Shown: positions 37,446 to 51,096 of the stretch, piece by piece
Layout of the letters: every line of letters begins with the position of its first letter
How positions within the stretch are numbered: position 1 is the stretch's first letter
From: Stercorarius parasiticus
Lineage: Eukaryota; Chordata; Aves; Charadriiformes; Stercorariidae
Assembly (NCBI GenBank): GCA_013396915.1
Contig: VWZL01004333.1
Span: 157,059 to 221,058, forward strand
Length of the DNA stretch: 64,000 nucleotides
Reading direction: 5' to 3'
Translations under genes and position numbers: made by a program
The notes under the pieces: model-generated
Databases searched by the model: none
Told to the model about the DNA's origin: nothing
Seen by the model: the letters and a program-made list of their open reading frames with translations, nothing else

Positions 37446-40400
37446 GAACACAGATGAAAACAGTATGATACACTTTCTAATCAAAATAAATTATGCCTTG
37501 GGAAAAAATGTAATTTGCACAATTAGGTGATACAATAGAATGTTCCATAATTAGGTGCAATACAAGTGTAACCATCCTTAATATCAGTAGTATGCAAACC
37601 TTTCAGGCTTCATTAAAGAGTTCCATTGGAACATGTGAATAATAGGATTAATATAGCCATGGGCACTGCTGGGTCAGCTGGCAATAGATCAATCCAAAAC
37701 GCAGAGCATATTAAAAGGATTATAGATTAGCAATTAGATGGCTTTTTCACGAGCAAGGAATAGTTCCTCAAGCTTTGCCAAAGGTTAACAGAGATAGGTT
37801 GTCGATTTTTCCAGTTTATAATCCAGTAAGAGCCTTAAGGTGCAGGAAGTTATGGCATTTTCAAGATGATAAGAATGATATGAACAAAACATAACAAACT
37901 TTTCAGGATCAGTCGCTTGGCTTCACAGGGAAACTGTCTTTACACAAAATGTAGGATATAAATATGTATTCTTGATAACTACATCTCTAAGAAAGAAGAT
38001 TTCAAGTGAACTATCTGAGAGGTCAGAGACAGGTTTTTAAGCCCTTATCTATACCATTCAGTTTGAAAACATTTGTTGCATTTCAGAGAGTACATAAATA
38101 AGTTCTCTAATTCAAACTCTACAAATCAACGTCGACTATTACCAATGCTATACACCACTGGAATTATAGTTTGACACTTTTAGTTTGTCAATAACACAGA
38201 TATCTAAGAATTTTTTGATAGCTTCCTGATGAAATACTAGATGGCAATATTGGTATGTTTTCAACTGCATAAAGAGAATGTAATGTGTGGAATCAATATA
38301 TATTGATCACACTGGGAGCTGAGTCTCAACATTTCTAAAAATCAGGTCACTCATTTGGATGCCTCAGTGTGCTTTCACTTCAGATGTCTATCTCTGAAAA
38401 TATGGGCTTTTGTATAAAAGGAGACGGTAAATTTATTAAAAAGGATGAAATGGACATTCAAAAGGGAAAAAAATCAAGCATACCTGGAAATAAAAGAATG
38501 ATTAACAGCGAATAATTTATTCAACAAACGTAAACTTTTATGTCTGCTCATGAGTAAGTTTAACTCCCTTGTTATTCAGCTGCCTTGTTATCTTTCTGCA
38601 GAAATTTGGGACAGACGTCTGACTGTTAATATTTTGCTGAATCTACTTGTTACTCTGTAAGAAATGTGTTGGTGAGTTTCCTGGGATTAGAGATAAGCAA
38701 ATTGCAATAAGCAATTGTCTGAATAATGTCTCTGCTAAGGAATAAAGTTTAAGTTTTAAGAAGATTTTTTTAAGAAGCAGAAATATTTGTGCAAAAAAAT
38801 ATCTAGGAATTTGTTGAAAAATATATTCTTTTGCAGGATTATGTCTCATGGTTGTCCAGGTTACATGACATTTAGACTAATTAGAAATACCTCTTAATAA
38901 ATGAATGAAGCCAGTCGCAGCTGCAAACCTTTACAGAAATTCTGTAATATTGCTATAACAACAGCCCCTGTAGAGATCTGTGGGCTGGGTGAAAGGTTTA
39001 AAACCAATTCTCCCTCCTTATTCTGCCCCAAACCAGTAGCTTTGTGGGGGCTGTAGCTGTATCAGGTAATTTTCTGGATCATTCACTGTTTTTTAACAAC
39101 AAGAATTTCTGGTGGAATCTGTCTCTCTGAGGACCTGAAAACCTGTGATGCAAGCTCAGCCTCTAATTCTGAATGCCTCTTTAATGTGCCCACTACATTT
39201 TATTATTTCTATGGTAAATGCCTCAACTTTATACATAGGAAAGACTTAAGGGATAGAGGATTATAAGTAATAAATACATGATTTTAAAAAAAATACACAG
39301 TATTACTTGCTAATGCTGGGGATATACAGCAATATTTTAATCTCAGCTAACTTCCATTTTTCATAATCATGCCTGGAATTAAGAATAACAGAAAAGGCAA
39401 TATTTCCTATTAAAAAAGTTTGAAGACTGCATTTCTGACTGAAATCTGTATAATTACTACCTTGACTTTAGCTAAAGTATACTGGAAATTCTGTAAAGTA
39501 GGGATTTCTAATTGCAATTCTTTTCGATTTAGTTGAATTGTGACAGCTGCTCTGATTTTGACAGACAAGAAACGAAGTGTTTGCAATGCAATGACAGCAA
39601 CGTCCACGACACTAATTGCAACTTTTGTTGGAAAATGTCATGAATTACATTTTAAATAGGATCCAAACGTAAGGATGGCACATCACTCATTTTACTTTGC
39701 AACAGAACTCTAGGACATTAACATTATTTTTGTCTTAGTTAGACTAATAATTCGTTGCAGCAACTATAGACACTGATATGGGTAGCAGCCATCAATGAAC
39801 ACTGAAACAGTCCAGTCCACTCACTGTCTTTATCAAACATTGGCAGCTCCTGCCAGAAGAATGGTGTTATAAGTCTAATTATTTTTTATTTTAATACAGC
39901 AAAATAAGTGGAAACAAGCAAAAACCTCTGTGTGATCTTTTCCTCTTACAACTGTTTCAAACATCAGATGAGGTTGCAATTATTTCTAGAACTGGGGCAT
40001 CTATAATTTTTTTTGTTAAAATCAAAAAGTGACAGTTGCTAAAGGTGGAGTTTTCTTAAGCTCATAAATAACATAGGAACAGAAGGCCCACTGATTTTTC
40101 CATGTGGTGTGTGCTTCTAAATTCACTTTAGTTCAGATTTTTTAGAGTGTTTAAATACCCTGAGAGTTTTATTTTCACATTTTATGCTTTTTAGCATAGG
40201 TTTTATTATTATAATCCACCATTAAATTGGATGCTTTTATAAACCTCACTATGAGTCTTACTCTTCCTTATGTGCCCCCTTACCCCACATAGATACGGCC
40301 TTCACAGAAAATCCTACCTTGAATATGCTCACGTCTTGCCCAAGGGAATTAAAAATGGCAAGGAAACATACCTTCCCAAGCCCAATATTACTGCTTTGTG

Positions 40401-43400
40401 GATAATTGATAATTCCCTTCAGTCTGAGGAAACTGTATTGTCCCATCTTTATAACATTTGTCAACATACATGTCGACATTTGTACATACTAGATACTAGC
40501 AAGAGAACAAAGTTGGAAAAAAACATGCAGGAAATAGAAAATTGGGATTTTAGGTGTTCAAAAACTGTTTTTGAATTGGAATTGAATTTACAGAGCACTT
40601 TCATCTTGGGAAAGATGAAGGTGGGGAAGGGAAAATAGGATTAAGTTTCTGAAACTGATAAAGAGATGCAGAAGTGGCTTTCACCTGGACTCAATAATGA
40701 GTGCATTCTCCCGAGGAGTGCTTTGGCAGGACTTCCTTCTGGACACACCAGCACTTGAGCGAATTTACCAAACCTGTCTGCATGTCCCATAGTGTCCAAG
40801 CACTCTTCATGGTCATCCCCATGTTTTCTACCCTACAATAACTCTGACGTTATGACTGGTTACAGTATTAGCATTTTTCCTGTGCTATGTGGCATCTCCA
40901 TACGTTCTGACCAAATCAGGTCTTTCTGATTTATGTCTTCTGTAATGAACTGAGATTGCCACAGCTGCTTGTTGCTTATCTATCAATGCATTATGCCTCA
41001 AGACCTCTGTCTGAGTTCATAATATTCTTCCTTGCCAGCTCACACAAATGTCTTTTTAATCTGTCACCTTCTGACATTGTTTAAAGGGTTCAGACCCATG
41101 GAGATGAGCATGGGAAACTCCCTCTCATCCCTTTCTGTATCCCACCAGCTGACATGAAACTTCCTTTTCCCTCTCCCTTTTCCAAGTACAGCTTCTGTCC
41201 TATTGAAACACAATGGACTAACATTGAATAAAGTCCAGACCCTTACGCTCCAGTATCTTAATCTATGCCACAGCAGCTGGGTAATAGAACTGTAAGCTAA
41301 AGTTTACAATTATCAATTTGTGGGCATGCAGAAGCACAATTAAACACTCCCCCAGTAATCACCACATTTAATTGTGCAGATAAAGGTTTCTCATTGAGGC
41401 TGACTATGTAATGTTCCTCGTTCCTTTACCTAATGAGAATTACAATAGCTACCCAATCTGTCCTCCAAGTCCTTTTCCATCAGCGCTTCCCTTAGGGAAG
41501 GCTCCCCTTTGCAGCACAGTATCCTGTAACTCCCTGGCCTCTATTTGGAGCTTTTCACCTCCATACAACACCATAAAGTCACTCCTGCTAGTACCATAAT
41601 AGTCAAGAAGTTACTTCTGCTCAGGTTGCAAAAATCCATAATCATGTTAATAAATAAAGAGCAGTAACATCCTCTGAAAACTTGCTCTGTAAGCGAGAAC
41701 AATCAAATGGGATTTCCTTTGGGTTTGGGTTTGCAGTTGGATTCTGTGATGTTTAATAAGGTGAAAATGGCAACTGTAGCCTTCCTCCAGCTGTGAAGCT
41801 TGTAATGGCTCTCAGCTGAACAAAATCCCAGTGACCAGCAACAGCTGAACACTGAAGCAGCCCTTATCCTTCTGTCACTATTTGGAATGCTGTCTTTTTC
41901 CTCTCTCAGATATCTTAGAGACCATTACCTTTTGTCCAAGGTAGGTGACAATAGCAAATAGATTTGAAAATCCATACTGATGGCTGTAGATGTAAACACA
42001 TCTGTATGGAGCTCTGCTAAATAGCTCCTTGAGATATATGAATTTTCTTGTTTGGATATAGGCAAATGTTAACGCCTCTGTTTCAAAATTAATTATTCTA
42101 AATTCATTTGTTTAGGCTTTTTTCTACTTAACCTAATGTGCACTTATTGTTATAAAGGGCTGTTTTGCCCTTCATTTATTTACATGTTTCTACTGCTCTT
42201 TATGTTATGGAAAACATAAAATTCAATAGTGAGCTTGTGATATTCTGAAAAATATGACCGATATTTATTCTTCTAATTTATACACTCTGGATTTCTTTTT
42301 TTTTCTTCACTTGCAGGTGATAGTGGACGGAGTAGTATCTACCTACATGAATATAGATGCCTATATCTTTTTGTATTTATGAACCTGTATGCAGAAACCT
42401 GTATGTCTATAGATAAGTCTACCTATCATGTGGAATAGGTGTTTCAGTTGATAATGATATCTGAGAGTAACTGTACCAAAATAGTATACAGAAACAGCTC
42501 ATTTTTCCTTTCTTTACAAGAAAGACTTTTTCAGAGTAACACATACTTTACATACTTTCATGGAGGTTTCCCTAGGAAAATGCCAGTTTCATAAACGTTG
42601 CTAGAGAACAACATGATCGCATGTTGATCTAACAAAAATATTTTTTCAAGTTATAGGGTTTTAAGAAAGTAATGAATTTTGAGGGACTGTACAAGTGTGG
42701 TCTCCTTTTTCCTTTTTAAGAAAAATAATTATTTTATAATAAAAAAAGAAACTCAGGAAGTAATTTTCTGGTATTATTTCTACCTAAGGCCTGTTTCAGG
42801 GATAGCATGCCTATGAAAAACATGTGTTTCTGTATTGTGTGCTCTAATGTTAGACTATTACAGGAGTGGTACGTAATCTATAATATGTAACTCTAAAATG
42901 TCATATTGTAAAAATATCTCAAGCCAGAGACAGCAAGTTTTGCATGATTCCTTCTTAGCCAAATGTACAGTATTTTTCGTATGTTTAATGTCTTCCACTT
43001 CAAATTACCTTGGACAAACTAAGTCAGATTTGCTGAGAAGCTCAGGGCCTTATTTTGGTTTTGAATATATTATATTTATGTGTAATGTGCTGAAGAATTT
43101 CAGCATGCAGGCAGAAAATGGTACTGTACTTTCATAAGTGCTGTGTCCATCACAGGCTAAGTATAACTGTTCTCTTTCTCAGAGTGGATCACTTCGTGGC
43201 CTGTTCAGCTAATTGAAGGGTAATATTCAGCTTCCTGATGCTGAGAAACCACCACTGATCAGACATCCTGGCCCATCTTCTTAAACAAACAAGGTATACG
43301 ACTTGTAGGTCACAAACCACTTGATAGATCCTGTTGTAGGATACTGATATAATTGATTGTACCTGTTCACCTTCCTTTCATACCTCTCCAAAAACCCCCA

Positions 43401-45162
43401 AAGAAACACAAGCCAGAAGATAAAATTGTCAGGCTATCGCTGGAGGAAGCCTAGTAGTGTCTGTCCTTTTCTCTAAAGACTCTGGCTAAATGTTTCCACT
43501 CCTCTTTTCATTTCTAGGCTGACCGCAAAGTGTTGCCTGTATGGTGTCCTTCTCCATCTCATTGGCAAGTTGCATTTATTTGCTCATGTGTTACAACAAA
43601 AATGAGCTCTGCGAGTGGAAGTAACAAAGGGAAAGTAAAGATCCGGACAGGGAACAGACCAAAGAAATAGCAAAGCACTGTATAGTGTAGGGATTTGAAA
43701 AAGCAGAGTGGGCATTATTGCTAGCAATACAGAATGTACATGGTGGTGGCAGGTAATCATAGTTCCTATTTACTACTCTAATATAGGATTAAAAACAGGA
43801 GGGGGGTGTGTGTGTTGTATGAGCATTGAGGATGTGCTTGGAAGAAGACAGAAGTTGCACGAGGGAAATCTCCTTAGCGGTTGCAGAGACACAGACAGAA
43901 GGGTGGAGTATTGCTGTGGGAGATACACTGCCTGCCCGAGCAGCCCTGCAGCCCCTCTGGTGTGTGAGGCTGGAAATGCCCCGAGCAGAGCAGGGCTGCA
44001 GGTGTGTGTTTGGCATTTTCTGTTGTCATTACAAAGAACAGTGCTTTTCATCCTTCAGTCTTAACTGCCTTTGCTTCTCACCTGCTTGCTGGCCTTGTTA
44101 ATAATCAATCACATTTTATTCACTTAACCTTTGCTCGCCTGCCCCCTGCCTCATGCTTCTTCTTGTCACAGTAGATGGCACAACTTCAGCTGTTTGTTGA
44201 TTAACAAATGCACACTGTATGTGCTGCAGCCATTTTAACTTCTTCACTGAGTGTTGTGCCATAGCCACTTTAGCTGCTTCTTTGCATATTGATTGAACAC
44301 TGCTCGCATTGAGTATTGACTGCCACAGACAATGTTCCTCACTTACCATTATCGCCCTTGTTTCTTTCTCCCTCATCACCATTCCCGTAAACATTGATGT
44401 TCATCCAGTTTCTCCTGCCCTTAATTTCTTCACCATCTGCATCTTTGTTTCATTCTCATACTTGTAAATTAACGACATACAATCATTTCTTTTCTTTTTT
44501 GCTACTGCCTCTGAGGAACATTGGCCATTCTGATGATTAGGAGAAATCTCAGGAGTTCAGCATTCAGAAATCATGAGTCAGCCTCCCTTTTCTCTCGGAT
44601 CAGGATACTGATCTAATTTTTATTTTTCATTTGTTTCCTAGGAGAATAAATACAGGCATCCAGCCTTTTAAGTTGCAGAAGAAACCTCGTTAGTAACATA
44701 AAGGTATTGTTTACGACTCTCAGGAAAATAATTTTGTCTTAATAATAATAAAAATAAAAGCAGCAGTTATCACTAAATAGTGAAAGTCTAGGATCTGAAG
44801 ATAAACATCAGCTAAGATAAACACAGGATGTGGCAGAGAGGATATACTGAAGATCCCAGAGAGGTGATACTGAAGATCCTAGCTCTATAAACCAATGGTC
44901 ATTTAATGGAATGTACCCTTGGGAGCAGGGAAAAAACCAGTTTTAGGGACAAAAAGAGAACAAACAACAAATATCCAGTATATCTCTGGCACTCTGGCTA
45001 TTGTAAGTTTGCATGTAGTATGGAGCTGAAGATCAATGAAGAAAGAGCACAACATGAAAGCGTGCTGGAAAGTGTCAAGACACAGTCCCAAGTGGAGGAG
45101 GAAGAGAGCATCAACATCATGTTCCTTCTGGCAAAGAGGAAGAAACTCTATCACCAACATCC

Positions 45163-45181
45163 TTTGCTTTGCTTTGCTTTG
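45163..45181. repeat. (TTTGC)n short pentanucleotide repeat
   Basis: Nearly four units of TTTGC. It is short and probably of no functional meaning. Confidence 0.8.
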
Positions 45182-46849
45182 ACTGAGAAGCTGGACTAAA
45201 TGACCCCCATGGGTCTCTCTCAAGAAACATGTCTTTGACTCAAACAAACTTTTAATAAAATTGTGAAAATAGACATTTAAACCTGTTTTCCATGTATATT
45301 ATTCTTCTGCTTTTTTCACAGACTTTTTTATTTCTATCCTCATAGGAAGGACTTATTGGCAGTTTTCTGTCAAAACACTTTCTGGCATACGGTTGCTACA
45401 AGGAGAGATATTGTCAGTGTGAAGATAGGGACTGGTTGAGCATTTTTTCCTGTTTAGGAACATCAGAGGAAAAGTTGTCCATAATTGAAATATCTTCATT
45501 TTAAAATGCAATGAAGAAATTTTATTTTGGGACAGCGATCACTACACTAATGCAATTAGGGTCTCGGATCTTCCTATTTCTAGTCTCCCTGGTGGCTCAA
45601 GTTCTTCGTATGGGCCACATTTCTCTTAATGTATCCCAATGACTCGTTTCCAAGAATGTACTGGAAACCCTATAAACTTGGTCTATTATGAGAGATGTAG
45701 TTCGGCAAAAAAGCCAAGCTCATAGAAGAAAATATAATTGGGCATCCAAATAAAAATGCCTAGTAGGTTTTTGTCAAGCAGGTCTCAGGATGTAACAGAA
45801 AAAAGGTGGGGGAAGTGCTAAAGATAGGGCAGGAAAGAAGAGATCCAGCAGGAGTTCCCCACTCATGGGGCCAGGGGACAAAGTTGCTTGCTAAATCAAG
45901 CACAGGCAGTGAAGTGATGGGGCAGCAGGAACTGAAAGCAGGGTTTGCTGAAAGCGAGTGAGATAGAGGCAGATGGGCAAATGTACTGGGTAAATGTACA
46001 CAATTAAACCCTGTGCTACACAGTCCCACCTAGGACAATGACAAGGGGCAGACAGAAACTGCTCAGTGTCATACTTAGCAAACCTTCCCCACCCAACACA
46101 GGTTTTCTTTTTGTTGTATGGAATTTTTACTCATAACTTATTTCCATGTGTATTTCTTCCCTATGCTTTTCTAGATCGTTACAGAGCACATAGCCAATTT
46201 TTCTTTAAACACTTTTTGTGAAAATTGAAGAAGCTGGCATGCTCCTTTGAATTACTGTGCAAACATGAGCGTTTCAACTTTCATTTCTGAAAAACCTTTC
46301 CTGTGCCTCAAGGTTGTGAAATAAAGCTGAAATATTTGACTCAAACATATCCTAGATCCAATAAAGTAAGCAGGGAAAATACGTATTTGTTTATTTTAAC
46401 CAATAACCTGAACTTTGAAGGTCTGAATTATCATTTTTGAGCACCACTAACAATACTTTTACATTAAATGTTGCATTTTCTATTTCTGGCTCAGGTTGTT
46501 TGCTTAATCTCACTTTGAACTCTTTGGTAGTCCTTGAGAGACTACTTGCACATAGACACTTTAAGTCTCTTCCCATTTCAGGTGCTTTCTTGTCTCTGAG
46601 TGTCTTTGAGCTCACCTTCCTGATTTTTGGACTTCACTGTTCTTTCAGCTGATGTTATAAATTACCCCTTTCTTTCCGATTTGTCCACTATCCTCTGCTA
46701 TTACATTTGCCACTGTCACTGTCTTGCCCTGTTCCTCATTCTCTGACTCCTTTGGGATATTATTGTTTTGCTGATCACTGTGTGTTTTCTACTACTTGAA
46801 AATAAGTACCCTACTCTTCAGTGTCTTACCCTCTCATTTGCTCTCAAAC

Positions 46850-46895
46850 TTTGAGGCAACCGAAATTCTTTACAATGAATTTTGGTTGCCTCAAA
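46850..46895. repeat. 19-bp near-perfect hairpin with 8-base loop
   Basis: TTTGAGGCAACCGAAATTC (46,850-46,868) pairs with GAATTTTGGTTGCCTCAAA (46,877-46,895) around TTTACAAT. As plus-strand RNA all 19 pairs form, one of them G-U. Below the stem, TTGC (46,838-46,841) can pair with GCAA (46,907-46,910) across an internal loop. The arms are of mixed composition, so this is not a low-complexity artefact. It could be a miniature element relic or a small structured RNA, but nothing else in the sequence decides between them. Confidence 0.85.
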
Positions 46896-49810
46896 ATTAG
46901 GCTCATGCAAGAAGACTTAATGCCAGCCAATATGTTCTTTAAATGGTTATACCGTACAGAGTGGGGTGATACAGCAGACATAGTGGCAAACCGAGAGAGT
47001 GCCTGGTGTTTTGATTTGCTCTGTCATGGATGCCTGTGAAAATGAAGGTGATGACTCTCACATATATGAGTGAAAGGTTCTTGGCCTTTGGCAATAATAC
47101 CATAGGAATACACTTAAACACCTTTAATTATAATTATTTAATGACTCGTTCTGTGTGGAATGTGCTAAACTACTTAATGTGTACTGGCACTTTTATAGTC
47201 TCTTTCCCATGCACTTCTGGGAATGTTCCAGAGTGGCACTGAATTTTCTTATTTAATTTCATTTTTCTCAGACCTAACTGCTTTTCAGAGACTAACTGCA
47301 GTTTTGATAAATGTTCTTTCTAGACTAGTTAATTTCTTAGGCTGATAAAAGCTATTTTAATAAAAAAATGTAGCTTCCGGCTAGAGCCCAGATTTCAAAA
47401 GATAAGAACATCTAGTTTTCCTTTTTTTTTTCCTCTGAATTAGTTACTTTAGTTTAAAGATATTTTTTTCTAGACTGATTAAGAAGAAGGACTGACAAAT
47501 TGAACTTCAGATTTACTCTTTCACCAGACTGATACAAGAAGCAGGTAATGAGATCAACTCATTGTTAGTCACAAAGAGGTTTCTTTGAAATGAAACTTGT
47601 CAGACATACTTATCTCTTTAACAGTCACAGAGATTGATACAAACAAAAGCAAGGCACTTAGGCCTACAGTTTCTTCCATAGATGTTAAAGCAACTAATGT
47701 GTATCCTTACAGCTTCTCAGAGCTTCTGGTAATTCGGATACCTATTTGTATTCTTAAAATTGAATTTCTTAATAGTAATTTGCCAACAGTATACCGTATT
47801 TTTTTGTAAAACTACTGCTTGGTGTTGTGGGCCTTTCATCTCTCTCCTCCCAAATATGTAAAACATCAGCTCTCATTTTTCCTGAAGACCGATTGTTTTC
47901 TATATATTAAATGTAGGAATAGCAAAGAAACAAAACAGCGGGGTTCAGTACTCTCAAGTACTCAAACTGCAGAGCCAATTGACCTTTCCTGTGAGCAGAG
48001 TTTAAGGATGTTAATGGAATGTGCTCATTTACAAAAGAAATTTGCCCCTTCAGTACTGGTCTAACAGATTATAAGCTTATATCCCAAGGTGAGGGGTTGA
48101 GTCACATTGTATGATTTTCCCAGATTCAATGAGACCCTCCAGCCTTGGTATGGGAGGAAAATGAGCGAGTAAGGATACAATACATAAAACAGAAAGCAAA
48201 TCAGGAGATAAGAGGGTGGCGTGGGAAGAACTAGTTGCCTATTGTTACGGATGGTCACAAATAGTTACTATTGATCTGGATGGTTACAAAATTTTAAGAG
48301 AAGATCCTTCACTGATCTTTCTTCTGCTACATACCATTCAGTGCGATAGGAAGGAGACAGAAGACGGCCAATAGCTAACGGAGAGAAAGAGAAGGGTTTA
48401 TACTAATTTCTCCACTATGAATCATCATGGATAGAATCAGCACTCCTTTTCCACCTCCTCCTCACACTCTCTCCTCCACGCATGAAAGATGATGTTCACA
48501 GCTTGAAGGAAAATTCCAAGAAAAGCACAAAAAAGCTTCTGTCTACTTACCAAGGACAATAATTTTAATTTTTGCATGAAGAATATCTAATTTTACTAAC
48601 CTTTCCTGGGTTTGCTCTACCAAGGAACCTATTTTCTCCAGCCACCAAGAATTCCTTTCTCACCTAAAGCAAATTCCTCCTCTTGTTGTTGTTGTTTGTT
48701 TTACTGATTTCTGCCTCTCTCTCCTACTGAGAAACCTTGCTTACTCGCATTCCCCATGGTACTCACAGCACTCATACTTCTGCTTTTTGGCAGAGGAAAT
48801 TACATCTCTCTTTTGGGTTATATCAAACTCCCACCAAAAGACAGACAAAGTTGGTCTTTTTTTTTTTCCAGAAGCAGTAAGAGTAAGAGAATAAACTCCA
48901 GCATGTCTGAGGAGACCTCAGAAAAGCAGGACATCTTCTTTACTATGTGCACATTTTAAAAACCCTTCTAAAAATGAATTTGGTTTTGGTAGTTCACAAA
49001 ACTATAGACCAAGAAGAATTCGGAGCGCAAAGTTCTGATGATGTAGTCAGTTGTGGGTTTTTTGGGGTGTCCTTTTAGGGGTGAAAGGTTGCTATTCAGC
49101 AAGTCATCTTTACCATCATGAATGAATGAGTCCATCTTATTCCAGTCCTAATGCTGCTTTCTTGAGACATGATCTATCAGTCCTGCTATGGGAATGAGTG
49201 ACACCGCCCATTATGTCAAAATCCACATCTGCTTTGCTCCTACTGGGGCGCTCATGCAAAGATAATTCCCAGTGGCAGATAAACAGTTCCTTACTCCTCC
49301 CTTCCACAGTGAAACCATAAAAAGCCAGAGCACGTGAGAAAATCTAACTCGACATCACTAAAAATATCTTTTTTTTTTTTTTAAAGCAAGTACAGTGTGC
49401 TTTTATTTCCATTTTAGTATGAAATAGTCTCTATTCTCCGCCCACTCCCTCCCCCCCAGCCCCGGGATCAGCTAATTTCTCCTTCCTGCAGTCACTGTAA
49501 CTTATCTGAAACAAAGTAAAGCAAAACAAAACAAGGAAAGCCAATGTAGAGTGAGAATCCACCAGCCGCTCCTATGTAGATAGGCGACCTGAGCATTTCT
49601 AGCCCTTCCCTGCAAGTTTTGTGTTCTAGGTTTGCTGGCAGTTTGCTCAGTGTGCTGTTCCTTCAGGAAAGTACACCTTAAATGATGCAGTACCCAAGGC
49701 ACTTGTGTGACGTTTAGAATTGCTATGAGCAGCAAAATTTGATAGTGACATTTAACCATGTTGTATTATGATGTGTTTATCAAGAAATTAACTTTCAGGA
49801 AACAATGACT

Positions 49811-49852
49811 CCTTCTCCTTCTCCTTCTCCTTCTCCTTCTCCTTCTCCTTCT
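49811..49852. repeat. (CCTTCT)7 polypyrimidine microsatellite
   Basis: Seven uninterrupted CCTTCT units are followed by CTCCTTCT. The strand is pure pyrimidine for about 50 bases. In one frame it encodes Pro-Ser repeats, but the frame is not a gene. Confidence 0.95.
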
Positions 49853-50944
49853 CTCCTTCTCATATCAGTTTCTGCAGTACTACCAGTAAAGGGTATGAGT
49901 ATGTGTGGAAAGTACTCAAAAGGCAGTGCTTTCAGAAAGTACTTACAGAAAGAGGCAGCACCTGCCTCTTATAGATGTCTGTCCTCAGTTCTCACCTTGC
50001 CTGTTCCCTACCACTACAACGAACTCCAAACCTGGCTCTCTGGGTGCTTTCCCTCTGGTGTACACAGATTCACATAATCTCTGTCCCCTAGGATGTCTGC
50101 TAAGGCCCAGCTGCCAGAACAAGGAGCAGTCTGGCCTCACTAGACCCCTTGGTCTTGCAGGAACAAAATTGAGTTTGTCTACACTGCTGAGAGAAGACTT
50201 CAGGGCACTCTGCTCTAAAGTACTGTAATTCTTTACAGATTTAAAAGATTTTTACTGCCCTCTCAAAAATATTTACGTGGTACAGGTATATAAATAAAGT
50301 TTCTGTGAATTGGAACAATGTTTTACAATCACTTAGAAATATTTTCACTTCATTTTTTTTTAATTAGAAAAAACAACTAAGATCTGAAATAAAGAGCTCT
50401 CTCAGACAAAAACACACACACACCCCCCTTCCCCCGCCCCTTTTTTTTACATAGCTTTTCGAACAGAAAGGCAGTTGAAACTGAACCTTTCTAAATTTAT
50501 TTTCCGATGAGTCAGTATTTTCACACAAAATAACATTTCCCAGACAATTTCCTAAAAGGCTGTAGTCTTGGTTAGACTGTGGATGCAATGAAATACCTCT
50601 TCCTCAGCATTGCACTGCCTTTTAGTTTCAACCCACACATTAGCCCTCAGGTTTAGCTGTAGAATTAGTGACTTAGAAGATATTTTAATGGGAGTTTCCT
50701 TGCAGGTTTTGAATATATCCCATTTTCAGCACTCTGACTGTGGGACCTTGGTTTCCTAAAAATAAAATTGTCATTACTAAAGTCTATACAGATGCTAGTC
50801 AGTCAGGGGAGTTCAGAGTGACAGTGGGATGATGCAGGTTTATTTGGCAGACAGTGATCTCCACACTGCATTAACCTAATGGTTGTCAAGCTTTTCCAGT
50901 CATTTCAGTAAAGAAGATGTTTGAGAGGGGGCAGTGCCCTAAAC

Positions 50945-51096
50945 ATCAGGCACGGGTTGCCCAGGGAGGCTGTGGAGTCTCCATCCTTGGAGATATTCAA
51001 AAGCTTGACTCTAGGTGGCCCTGCTTGAGCAGGGGTGGGTTGGACAAGATGACCTCCAGAGGTCCCTTCTAACTTCACCTATTGATTCTGTGATAC
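50945..51096 (+). mobile_element. CR1 LINE 3' fragment
   Basis: GGTTGCCCAGGGAGGCTGTG, GTCTCCATCCTTGGAGATAT, TCAAAAGCTTGACT, GGGTTGGACAAGATGACCTC and CAGAGGTCCCTTCTAAC form the conserved CR1 3' region in sense orientation. It ends in ATTGATTCTGTGAT, a single decayed octamer end. The copy is 5'-truncated to about 150 bases and carries only a trace of the ORF2 end. Confidence 0.92.

Larger units (their letters stand above)
28061..50944. other. 23 kb without recognised gene or mobile element
   Basis: I recognise no exon and no transposable element in this stretch, apart from a weak CR1-like string near 45,190. It holds simple repeats (37,424-37,445 and 49,811-49,852), hairpins (28,593-28,629, 32,591-32,615 and 46,850-46,895), a 12-bp palindrome TTGATCGATCAA at 33,568-33,579, and several blocks of mixed composition with many TAAT and TTTGCAT-like words (33,470-33,950, 37,540-37,960, 44,090-44,400) that look like conserved non-coding DNA. 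Open frames reach about 122 codons (40,270-40,638, starting at GTG) and have no recognised domain. Confidence 0.5.

Noticed and set aside
40270..40638. Plus-strand 122-codon frame as an exon or gene
   Set aside because: It begins at GTG and has no recognised domain or convincing splice sites.
43708..44101. Overlapping frames on both strands around 43.7-44.1 kb as a coding locus
   Set aside because: Four frames overlap on both strands because the block is locally GC-richer and stop-poor. None shows a domain.
45188..45222. CR1 3' tail (AGCTGGACTAAATGACCCCC followed by GGGTCTCTC)
   Set aside because: The short match is in the right order, but there is no CR1 sequence before it and no octamer tail after it. 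It is too weak to call.
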